A DNA stretch of 64,000 nt from JAICMB01 sp035295125 (GTDB lineage Bacteria; Acidobacteriota; Terriglobia; Bryobacterales; Bryobacteraceae), in the NCBI GenBank assembly GCA_035295125.1, contig DATGJP010000108.1:47224-111223 (forward strand), in the 5' to 3' direction. The notes under the pieces were generated by a model. The model ran no database searches. It was not told the origin of the DNA and saw nothing but the letters and a program-made list of their open reading frames with translations. This document shows positions 32,956-40,992 of the stretch, piece by piece; within the stretch, counting starts at the first letter, position 1, and each line of letters opens with the position of its first letter. A program made the position numbers and the translations under genes.

Positions 32956-33962
32956 CACGCAACAGAAGCTAGCGCCAATTCATTGGCCCGGATTCTCCCC
33001 GCCCTCATGAGCTGCGCGTGAATCCATTCATATGTACGTGCCAGTCCGGTTTCGAGCGAAACGGACGGCTCCCAACCTAGCGTTTGACGAAGCCGCGTAT
33101 TGTCGCTGTTACGCCCGCGTACACCTTGCGGCCGGGAGCAATCGTAGACCTTGTGAATCGTCTTGCCTGCAATCGCTGCGATCATATCGACGAGTTGATT
33201 GATGGAGATCATCCGATCCTGGCCCAGGTTGATGGGCTCGTGATGATCGGAGTTCATCAGGAGCTGTAAGCCTTCCACGCAGTCGTCGATATAGCAGTAT
33301 GATCGCGTTTGCTCGCCATCGCCCCAGACGTCAATCGTGTCTTCCGGCGCGGCCAACGCGATCTTGCGGCAGATTGCGGCCGGCGATTTTTCGCGGCCCC
33401 CGTCATACGTTCCCAGCGGTCCGAAGATATTGTGGAACCGAACGACACGGGTGTCGAGCCCGAACTCTTCCCGATAGTGACGGCAGATGCGTTCGGTGTA
33501 AAGCTTCTCCCAACCGTAGCCGTCCTCGGCATCGGCGGGATAAGCGTCTTCCTCCCGAAGCGGCGTGACGTCCGTCACGTTCTGCCGGTAGCCGGGATAT
33601 ACGCAGGCGCTGGACGTATATAACAGCCGCTCGACACCCTGAGTGCGCGCAGCCTCAATCGTGTTCATGCTGATCATGGTGTTGTCGCGGACGATCTCTG
33701 CCTTGTTTGTCTCGATGAACCCGATGCCGCCCATATTGGCCGCCAACGCATAAACGCAGTCGACGGCACGCGTGGCTTCGAGGCAGTTGTCGAACCGCCG
33801 CAGGTCGAGCAACTCGAAGGAGTGCGCGGCGGTCGGTTCAAATTCGGGACGCTTAATATCGACTCCGCGGACCCAATGCCCACGGGCGACCAGAGCTTTT
33901 ACGAGATGGTGGCCGATGAAGCCGCCGGCTCCCGTAACAAGGATACGTTTGTTATCTGGCAT
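32955..33962 (-). CDS. NAD-dependent epimerase, GDP-mannose 3,5-epimerase-like
   Basis: The 335-residue extended SDR has T-G-A-G-G-F-I-G-H at the N-terminus, 'LAANMGGIGFIETNKAEI', S-S-A-C-V-Y-P and a catalytic Y-G-W-E-K, followed by 'GDGEQTRSYCYIDDCVEG'. The 'MGG.GFI..N' and 'SSACVYP' wording is specific to GDP-mannose 3,5-epimerases, best known from plant ascorbate synthesis. If this is right the glycan contains L-galactose or L-gulose made from GDP-mannose. Other UDP-sugar epimerases share the fold, so the exact reaction is inferred. Confidence 0.82.
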   Translation of the reverse strand: MPDNKRILVTGAGGFIGHHLVKALVARGHWVRGVDIKRPEFEPTAAHSFELLDLRRFDNCLEATRAVDCVYALAANMGGIGFIETNKAEIVRDNTMISMNTIEAARTQGVERLLYTSSACVYPGYRQNVTDVTPLREEDAYPADAEDGYGWEKLYTERICRHYREEFGLDTRVVRFHNIFGPLGTYDGGREKSPAAICRKIALAAPEDTIDVWGDGEQTRSYCYIDDCVEGLQLLMNSDHHEPINLGQDRMISINQLVDMIAAIAGKTIHKVYDCSRPQGVRGRNSDNTRLRQTLGWEPSVSLETGLARTYEWIHAQLMRAGRIRANELALASVA

Positions 33963-34725
33963 GATGTATCTCCTGTCGAACGAGCTGAAGGAACCATAGA
34001 GGCAGAAACATCGGAGTCTCGATCAGGTAACGGCGCCACAGCCGGCGCGGCTCCATCAGCAGGCGGTAAAACCACTCCAGGCCATTTCGCTGCATCCAAG
34101 CGGGTGCTTGCGACACTCGGCCCGCATGAAAATCGAACGCTGCCCCCACACCGAGCATGACGACGCCGGGCAAACCGGCCTTGTGCGCCGACATCCATGC
34201 CTCTTGCTTCGGCGTACTGAGGCCGACAAACACAATGTCCGCTTTTGACTCTCGGAGCTTGCTGACAATATCGCGATCTTCCTTAGGTGTGAGCGGACGA
34301 TATGGCGGCGCGTACCGGCCCGCGATCAGCAGATCAGGAAACCGCGCCAGCAGGTTTTCCGCAAGCTTCGCGAGTGTACCGTTGCTGGCGCCGTACAGGA
34401 AAACCTTATAGTGCCTCGCCTCGGCGAATTGGGACAACGACAGCATTAGCGTCGGTCCGTATACACGGCCTTGTCCATGCGAACCTAACGATCTCATGGC
34501 CCAAACCACCGGCATGCCGTCAGGTGTCGCGATATCCGCGGCGTTCAGGATTTCGCGAAAAGCGGGATCCCGGCGCGCCGTCATAATGCCATGCACCGAC
34601 GTAATGCAAACATAGTGAGCTTGTCTGTCACCCGCGCGCGCCAGGTCAATCCAGGCGCCGCATCTCGAGCACACCTCGTCATAACTTGTGATGTCGATCC
34701 CTACACCGAGCACTTGTTGCTTCAC
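33952..34725 (-). CDS. WecG/TagA/CpsF-family glycosyltransferase
   Basis: The 257-residue GT26 enzyme shows 'VHGIMTARRDPAFREILNAADIATPDGMPVVW', 'RVYGPTLMLSL', 'FLYGASNGTLAKLAENL' and 'FVGLSTPKQEAWM', then 'GVGAAFDFHAGRVSQAPAWMQRNGLEWFYRL', all family hallmarks. Members add N-acetylmannosaminuronic acid, N-acetylmannosamine or glucose to a lipid-linked sugar at the membrane. Hydrophobic and basic residues at the C-terminus suit membrane binding. It overlaps the epimerase gene by 11 bases and the GT4 gene by four. Confidence 0.93.
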   Translation of the reverse strand: MKQQVLGVGIDITSYDEVCSRCGAWIDLARAGDRQAHYVCITSVHGIMTARRDPAFREILNAADIATPDGMPVVWAMRSLGSHGQGRVYGPTLMLSLSQFAEARHYKVFLYGASNGTLAKLAENLLARFPDLLIAGRYAPPYRPLTPKEDRDIVSKLRESKADIVFVGLSTPKQEAWMSAHKAGLPGVVMLGVGAAFDFHAGRVSQAPAWMQRNGLEWFYRLLMEPRRLWRRYLIETPMFLPLWFLQLVRQEIHHAR

Positions 34726-35954
34726 CCAACACCTCCCGCCGACATCCGCGCCACCGGTTTCGGCTCAACTCCGGTCATCGCGAACTCGTAAATCTGCATC
34801 AGCGTGTCGAAATTCCGCTGCGGTGTGTACGCCAACAGGTAGCGAGCTCGTGCCGCGGCTCCGAGCCGGTCCGCCAGCGAAGGGTCCTGATAAAGCGTTT
34901 CGATAAGCTCCGCCAACGCCGCGGCATTCGACGGGGGCGCCAACAGTCCGATGTCCGGTGTCACCAATTCGTCGAGCCCGCAGATCTGGGATGCGATCAC
35001 TGGCCGGCCCGCGCTCAGCGCTTCCGCCAGGATTCGCGGGAAACACTCCTGATACAGCGATGGAATGATAACCGCTCTTGCCCCCCCAAGCAGCGACATC
35101 ACCTCGACCGGTTGTTGATATCCCATGAACGTCACTCGGTCCGAGATGCCGAGTCGCACCGCTTGGTTGAGCAGCCGATTGCGTTCCGGTCCGTCCCCCA
35201 GGATGATTAATCGGGCTTCCAATCCGACTCTACATTCGGCCCAGGCACAGAGCAGCGTGGCCACACCTTTCTCGGGCGACAGACGGCCGACGAACAAGAA
35301 CTGCGCACTTCGCGACGGAGGCATTCGCACCGAGCTGCGGTCCTCAACGAAGTTCGGCTTGATCCGGATCCGCTCGGCGGGAATCCCACCTGTGATGAAT
35401 AGTCGCCGGGCATACTCGCTGAGCACGATGAATGCGTTAACACGCTCGCTCCAGATGTTATGGAGCCGGCTCGTCATGATCATCCGTGCGACAGCCGCGG
35501 AGGCCATAAACGAATCGCGGTAGCAACGATGCACGACACCGCGCCACGGAACGCGGGCCAAACAGTCGTGGCACGTGTGACCACTCCGTTGAAACTGCGC
35601 ATTGACGCAGAACAGGCGGAAATTGTGCAACGTCTGTATGGTCGGCACCCCTTCGTCATGACACGCCGCATGAACCGCGGGGGTCAGTCGCATCCAGAAG
35701 TTGTGGGTGTGAGCCACGTCGGGCTGAAATTCGCGGCAAATGCGCCGTACTCCGTCGTATGATTCTTTTGACCAATGCGAATGCATCGCGAGGGCAAGTG
35801 AACCCTTGAGGCGCAAACGCGAATCCGTGTGATTGTACGCATCGAGGCTCAGGACTTCCACACCGCGGCTGCGCAGCAGGGTGATCTCTGCATCCGCGAC
35901 GGCATCCTCGCCGCCGTACTCGCGATACCGGTTGTGGAGCATCAATACTCGCAT
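34722..35954 (-). CDS. GT4-type glycosyltransferase
   Basis: The 410-residue GT-B enzyme has an N-terminal acceptor domain ('YREYGGEDAV', 'DVAHTHNFWMRLTPAVH') and a nucleotide-sugar domain with 'FVGRLSPEKGV', 'LGDGPERN' and the E-x7-E motif in 'PSLYQECFPRILAEALSAG'. The middle carries several Cys residues ('CHDC'). It should add one sugar to the growing repeat. The donor is not predictable. Confidence 0.9.
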   Translation of the reverse strand: MRVLMLHNRYREYGGEDAVADAEITLLRSRGVEVLSLDAYNHTDSRLRLKGSLALAMHSHWSKESYDGVRRICREFQPDVAHTHNFWMRLTPAVHAACHDEGVPTIQTLHNFRLFCVNAQFQRSGHTCHDCLARVPWRGVVHRCYRDSFMASAAVARMIMTSRLHNIWSERVNAFIVLSEYARRLFITGGIPAERIRIKPNFVEDRSSVRMPPSRSAQFLFVGRLSPEKGVATLLCAWAECRVGLEARLIILGDGPERNRLLNQAVRLGISDRVTFMGYQQPVEVMSLLGGARAVIIPSLYQECFPRILAEALSAGRPVIASQICGLDELVTPDIGLLAPPSNAAALAELIETLYQDPSLADRLGAAARARYLLAYTPQRNFDTLMQIYEFAMTGVEPKPVARMSAGGVG

Positions 35955-35960
35955 GAAGAC

Positions 35961-37037
35961 CTATATCTGGCCGCAGGTTGCTCCGGTCACGATCCCTTGC
36001 CGCACCTGCAAGGCCCGTATGGCTTGACCCTGCGGGCACGACAAGTTCTTATCTATTCCGACTCCTTGCTCGATCCGAAGATTGTTGCTTCCGTTGTCTT
36101 CGACATTGATATCTGGGTACTCATATGTGTTGCCGATAAGCTGATTCCCGTCGGCGCCTGGGCCCAGCGAAATGCCGCGGCTTCCATCAACATCGGAGCC
36201 GTTGAAATGATTTCCGATCAGATGATTTTGATCGCCGTTCCAGCGCTGCGTGCCATCGTCGCGGACCAGAATGCCGATGCCGCATTGTTCGAAGCTAGAG
36301 GCCGTGACGTCTGTCGCATGGCCTGTGACCTCGACGCCCGTCGAGCCTGACACGCAGTCGAACTTCACACCTACGATGCGTACCTGCGAGCCGCGCACTC
36401 GCACGCCCGTTGCTAACGGTTCGAGACCGCCGCCCGTGATCAGAAACCCACCCTCAGTCGTCGACTGGTCCAGGCACGTAATGGAGTTCTTGCAGAACAA
36501 TTGGGAGATGTAGCCCCAGCTAGCGTCGTCCAGGCCGGTCACCTTCAATCCGGTGCTTGCGTAATTGACAGTGACGTTGCGAACCGTCCAACGGTTGAAG
36601 TTGTAGATCTCCAACAGCGTGGCGCTAGGTCCTGCGGGTGTTCCGTCGCGGAAATTGACGAACTCAATGCCGGGGCCGTGATGATCGAGACTGCCGCCGC
36701 CAAATCGTAACAGCGTCATACCGTTGGTGCGTGCCACTAGAGTGCACCCCACGTACGGCGGATCCTCGTTGTACGAAGGTCCTGCATTGCCAATGAACCG
36801 CACGCCGCTGCCGCGGACTACAATTGGCGTCAAAACGTCATAGGTCCCCGCCGGGCAGAGAACCGTTCCTCCCTGCACTCGATCGAGGGAATCGAATGCG
36901 GCTTGAATTGCGGCGCTATCGTCATTCCCGTCGTTAGGGACCGCGCCGAAATCCTGAATGTTGACGTAGGTCGCCTGCGCCGCGGCGAGAGCGCAAACCA
37001 GGATCAAGGCCGCTAATAGGCGTTCCGCAATTCTCAT
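35961..37037 (-). CDS. secreted right-handed beta-helix (pectate-lyase-like) protein
   Basis: The 358-residue protein starts with a signal peptide (about 1-22, ending A-A-A-Q-A) and then a 'INIQDFGAVPNDGNDDSAAIQAAFDSL'-like opening that is typical of pectate lyase superfamily/GH28 beta-helices. Repeating turns follow to the C-terminus. In EPS operons such proteins are usually periplasmic lyases or epimerases that trim the polymer. No catalytic set could be assigned by eye. It overlaps the polymerase gene by four bases. Confidence 0.8.
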   Translation of the reverse strand: MRIAERLLAALILVCALAAAQATYVNIQDFGAVPNDGNDDSAAIQAAFDSLDRVQGGTVLCPAGTYDVLTPIVVRGSGVRFIGNAGPSYNEDPPYVGCTLVARTNGMTLLRFGGGSLDHHGPGIEFVNFRDGTPAGPSATLLEIYNFNRWTVRNVTVNYASTGLKVTGLDDASWGYISQLFCKNSITCLDQSTTEGGFLITGGGLEPLATGVRVRGSQVRIVGVKFDCVSGSTGVEVTGHATDVTASSFEQCGIGILVRDDGTQRWNGDQNHLIGNHFNGSDVDGSRGISLGPGADGNQLIGNTYEYPDINVEDNGSNNLRIEQGVGIDKNLSCPQGQAIRALQVRQGIVTGATCGQI

Positions 37038-38467
37038 GAATTGACTCTCCTTTGTTCGCGTCGGAGCAACGTTGTGTATCCCAGAACCAAGAACCAGGGC
37101 AGAGCAGGGTGCCAGATCAGGTCGGTGGTAAAGAAGGAACGGACCGTAATGACCGTCATGACTCCGGCCGCCTCAATCGTCATGTTCCGTGTGAGGGTAC
37201 TCGCTGCCCGGGAGGCCAGCGTACGCAGCAACTGCCACCATGTCGAAAACAAGCAGGCAAGCAACGGAACCAGTCCGACGACGCCCAGGCCGAGCACGGC
37301 TTCGAGATAGGTATTGTGCAAGCTTGAAGTCTCCTGGTCTCCCATTTCGGCCAGGGCGGCAAATCGCCCGCCCGCAAAGGCGCCGTACCCCGTGATCGGG
37401 TGTTCACGAAAACGCTCCCAGGCGAAGCTCCACCAATTCGTTCTTCCACTGAATGACGAGAACAGTTGTGCATCCTGTCCGCGACGCACGTATTCCCAAA
37501 CCATGGAATCGAACGAGGTGAACGCAAATATGAGTGCGACGGCAAAGACCACTCCCAGCGCGATAATCGCGCGGCGCGACGCAATCAAGACTAAGGCGGC
37601 GCCGGCCACAAAACCGATCAGTGCACTCCGTGTTTGGGCCAGGAAGAGCGTGGCGAGACTGGTCGCCAGGATCATCCAGTATGTGATCGAGCCTGAACGT
37701 CCTCGCAGAATTCGGCTCATTGCGACGATGGCTAGAATTGCGGCAATGTGGCCCACTCCGTTTGCGGAGATGTTCGGCAGCACGCCGGTGAGTTGCAGCC
37801 GGAACAGCGCCTTCACGGGTATGAATGCGATTTGCGGCGCGGCCGCTGCTCCGATCCAAACGGAAGCCTGAACGAGCAACAGCAGCAACCAGGTCCAATC
37901 GAACAGGTCTTTGAAGTTCTCTGAAGTGGCGGCAGTTGCTACAGCCGCCGACAGGACGGCGATGTCAATGAGTAGTTCGACGCTCTTGTACGCGGTCCAG
38001 GACGGATAAACACTCCACAGCGTCGAGATGACCCCCGCGAGCGGAAAAAACGCCATGACAAGCAGATTTCCAGAGAGGAGGGATCGGAGCCACTGACCCC
38101 GTCCGATGGCTAAGCGCCAGAGAAGCACCGACCCAGCCAGTCCGACCAATGCCACGCGATATAACGCCCAGGCATCCAGGGGATTGTCCTGGATACTCTG
38201 AACATCGCGCACTCGAAACACGAAATCGCTGCAGAAGAGTAAAGCCCAGAGCACATGCCACCAGCGGATCGCCGTAGCCATGGCACGCAAATATGCGCGC
38301 GTTTGCGCAAACAGTGTGGGGAACAGTGCGATCGAAGCCGTGGCGCAGACTACACTCCCCACCGCCAACAACGGATCAAGTATGCTGCCCACCCAGGCAA
38401 GGACGGCTCCCTGAATGAGCACCAGCGCCATGAGAGTCACGATGTCGCGACGTAGACCCATTGTCAT
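37034..38467 (-). CDS. O-antigen polymerase/ligase-like membrane protein (Wzy type)
   Basis: From ATG 38467 (ATGA overlap with the flippase fusion) the protein has 477 residues and about eleven membrane helices, with a large periplasmic loop holding 'FSGRTNWWSFAWERFREHPITGYGAFAGG' and 'SLHNTYLEAVLGLG'. The 'H.P..GyG' and 'HN.yl' signature is that of the Wzy_C/O-antigen ligase family. It should polymerise repeat units delivered by the adjacent flippase domain. Confidence 0.88.
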   Translation of the reverse strand: MTMGLRRDIVTLMALVLIQGAVLAWVGSILDPLLAVGSVVCATASIALFPTLFAQTRAYLRAMATAIRWWHVLWALLFCSDFVFRVRDVQSIQDNPLDAWALYRVALVGLAGSVLLWRLAIGRGQWLRSLLSGNLLVMAFFPLAGVISTLWSVYPSWTAYKSVELLIDIAVLSAAVATAATSENFKDLFDWTWLLLLLVQASVWIGAAAAPQIAFIPVKALFRLQLTGVLPNISANGVGHIAAILAIVAMSRILRGRSGSITYWMILATSLATLFLAQTRSALIGFVAGAALVLIASRRAIIALGVVFAVALIFAFTSFDSMVWEYVRRGQDAQLFSSFSGRTNWWSFAWERFREHPITGYGAFAGGRFAALAEMGDQETSSLHNTYLEAVLGLGVVGLVPLLACLFSTWWQLLRTLASRAASTLTRNMTIEAAGVMTVITVRSFFTTDLIWHPALPWFLVLGYTTLLRREQRRVNS

Positions 38468-40992
38468 TGCGCGACTCCTTGCCGCGCGTCCAGACCACAA
38501 AGCTGCAACAACCGGGTCGGCTTGTCTTCCCAGCGGAATTGGCTATAAACGCGCAAGCGGCCAACCTCGCCCATGCGCCGGCGCAACTCTGAGTTTCTGG
38601 CCAGGGTTTCGAACGCAACCCCGATGTCATTAACGACTTGGTCCGGTGTGATCGCGGGAATTTTGATGCCTGTCTCGGCAGTGACCTGCAACGCTGGCCC
38701 GCCAAGATCGAGGCACACTACAGGCTTGCCCGCCGCCATGGCTTCCAAACAGGTCCAGCCGCCCGAATCGTGCAGCGTCGGGTGCGCCAGCACATCGCAT
38801 TCTGCGAGTCGAGCCAGCGCTCGCGGGCGGGGGAGACGGCCCCAGAAGCGGATATGTTCCGCGATGCCCAGCCGTTGCGCGAGGTCCTCCAGTCGACGGC
38901 GCTCGGGACCGTCACCAATCAACCAATATTCGCCATCTCCACCCGCGGCGACAAAACGCGCGAATGCCCGCAGGGCGAGATCGAATCCCTTGAGATGCAG
39001 CAGATTTCCCAGGCTCATGATCCGAAAGGGATCCTCGTGGCGGAACCCGATGCGGCGCAGAATCCTCAAATCCTGGTCGTTTAGGGCAACGCCGGGGAAC
39101 ACGTGTACTTCTTCGCAGCCGAGAGCGCGAAGGCGAGCGGCCGTGTCTTCGGTACTCGCCAGGCTGATGGTCGCTCGTCGTGCCGTGAGACCGACAAACG
39201 GATCGCAGTCCGACAACGATCGCGCGGCCGTGCGCACGATGTCATAGATCTTCCCTCGCGCGCTAAACGCCGACCGGAAAGCCAGTGGCGCCGATTCGCC
39301 GCCCCCAATCGGTCCCCAGATGAATGGCACGCCGAGACAGCCGATGAAGCTCGGTGCCCAATACTTCACGAGAGTCACGTGATGTACGAAATCGAAGCTG
39401 CACTCCCGCGTCAGGCGCCGCGCGACGAAGTAAACGCCCGCCTGCCAAAGGTAATAATAGAGCCGCAATCCCGACGAGCCACGCTTCCAAAAGCGCGCCC
39501 ATCGCGGGAGATCGTAGTATACGAAGTGCGCCGATGGCAACGAATGCCGCGCGAGCGCGCGTTCAATCGGGACGCGGTTATTTGATCGCGTGATGACCCA
39601 GACTTCGTTATCGCGCGCAAACTCGCGAACCCAATTCCAACCGACACCTGGCTCGGAGCCGCGCCCCGGCTCGCAGGCGTACGCCGATAATAGGATTTTC
39701 AGCCGATTGGGGTCGCGCGGGGTAATCGGTAGCGGCCGGCATTCCTGCGATACGCGCTTCCCGTATAGAGCGATCGTGGCCAGGCAGGACAGCAACAACG
39801 ATCCCGAGTACGAGCCGACTGCGCCTGCAAGCCCCCAGGCGTGGATCGCTGGAATCCCGCCGCCGAGGCAGGCGACGGCAGCAATTGAATACGCATAGAA
39901 CACGTACGAGGGTGTCTGCAAAGCGCGTAATCCGATCGCCGGCGCATACGCGATCACCTGAACCACGACGCCGATCAGAAGCAGATTACTGAGACCGCTG
40001 GCGGCCTGAAATCGTCCGCGATATAGTAGCTCCCACAGCGGACCTGAGAAGACGGCAACGAGAATCAACCACGCGCATGCGCCCAAGCCGAAAAGCGCAG
40101 CGACTCGAGCAACCGGCCGCTTTGTGGAATCGGCCCCATGCTGGGCGGCCGTTCGGGAAACCTGAGGTTGGAACAGCATCGCAAGGGCAGTTGCGCCATG
40201 CGTGACGGGTACCGTCAGATTCATCAACGCCCGGAACGCGCCGGCGCTGCTGAGTCCGAGGACGCCCGCGATCACCGAGTAGAAGAGGTTTCCCGGCACC
40301 CAGATCACGAGCGACGATCCCAACGCCCATCGTCCGTACTTCCAATGCCGCTCCACCGCATCGCGTAGCGATTGACGCGACGCCGGCCAGCCTACGCGGA
40401 TTGCCACGAGCAGAACGATGCCCACGAGCAGCCCCGTCGCGCCCATTAAGGCGAAAACCAACTCTGTGGAAAGCCGCGCGACCCGTGAGAGCTCCCACGC
40501 GCCGCCCAGAATGACAATGCTATAGGCCATCGACCCCGCTGCCGCGATGCCGGATGCCAGTTCCACGTAGCACGACGTCCGAGCGAACCAGAAAAGCAGG
40601 ATTCCGGGCGCCCCGGCCATCAATCCGAACAATGCGGTCGCGATATAAGTGAAATGCATCCGCATTGTGACCCAGGCCGCAGCCCCGAACAGGATGAAGA
40701 CCGCGACGGAGAAGAAGATCTGTATCCAAAGCAGCGCTCCGCGGTAGCGGGAATCACTGGAGGCGCTGAGTACGGTCATCGGTTCGAGCAGAAGCGCCTG
40801 GTGCCACGCTGAGAGAAACAGGAAAATCGAAAACGCAAGCGCATATACGCCGTACTGTTCGGGCGTGAGCCACCGCGCCAGGAAAATCGTGAGAAGGAAG
40901 TTCGATCCTGAAATCAGTCCCTGGTCGGTAAGCGCAAAGAATCCCCTCCTCACCCAGCGCAGCCAATCGCGGTTGCTACGCTCAGTTGGCAT
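38464..40992 (-). CDS. Wzx-like flippase fused to a GT4 glycosyltransferase
   Basis: The 842-residue protein joins a polysaccharide flippase (about 1-425, some twelve helices, opening 'RRGFFALTDQGLISGSNFLLTIFLARWLTPEQYG') to a soluble GT-B glycosyltransferase (about 435-842, opening 'KILLSAYACEPGRGSEPGVGWNW'). The GT part has 'MSLGNLLHLKGFDLALRAF', 'GDGPERRRLE' and the E-x7-E region 'PTLHDSGGWTCLEAMAAGKP'. Fusion would put the last sugar addition and transport of the lipid-linked unit in one protein. ATG 40992 overlaps the previous stop by 11 bases. Confidence 0.9.
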   Translation of the reverse strand: MPTERSNRDWLRWVRRGFFALTDQGLISGSNFLLTIFLARWLTPEQYGVYALAFSIFLFLSAWHQALLLEPMTVLSASSDSRYRGALLWIQIFFSVAVFILFGAAAWVTMRMHFTYIATALFGLMAGAPGILLFWFARTSCYVELASGIAAAGSMAYSIVILGGAWELSRVARLSTELVFALMGATGLLVGIVLLVAIRVGWPASRQSLRDAVERHWKYGRWALGSSLVIWVPGNLFYSVIAGVLGLSSAGAFRALMNLTVPVTHGATALAMLFQPQVSRTAAQHGADSTKRPVARVAALFGLGACAWLILVAVFSGPLWELLYRGRFQAASGLSNLLLIGVVVQVIAYAPAIGLRALQTPSYVFYAYSIAAVACLGGGIPAIHAWGLAGAVGSYSGSLLLSCLATIALYGKRVSQECRPLPITPRDPNRLKILLSAYACEPGRGSEPGVGWNWVREFARDNEVWVITRSNNRVPIERALARHSLPSAHFVYYDLPRWARFWKRGSSGLRLYYYLWQAGVYFVARRLTRECSFDFVHHVTLVKYWAPSFIGCLGVPFIWGPIGGGESAPLAFRSAFSARGKIYDIVRTAARSLSDCDPFVGLTARRATISLASTEDTAARLRALGCEEVHVFPGVALNDQDLRILRRIGFRHEDPFRIMSLGNLLHLKGFDLALRAFARFVAAGGDGEYWLIGDGPERRRLEDLAQRLGIAEHIRFWGRLPRPRALARLAECDVLAHPTLHDSGGWTCLEAMAAGKPVVCLDLGGPALQVTAETGIKIPAITPDQVVNDIGVAFETLARNSELRRRMGEVGRLRVYSQFRWEDKPTRLLQLCGLDARQGVAQ

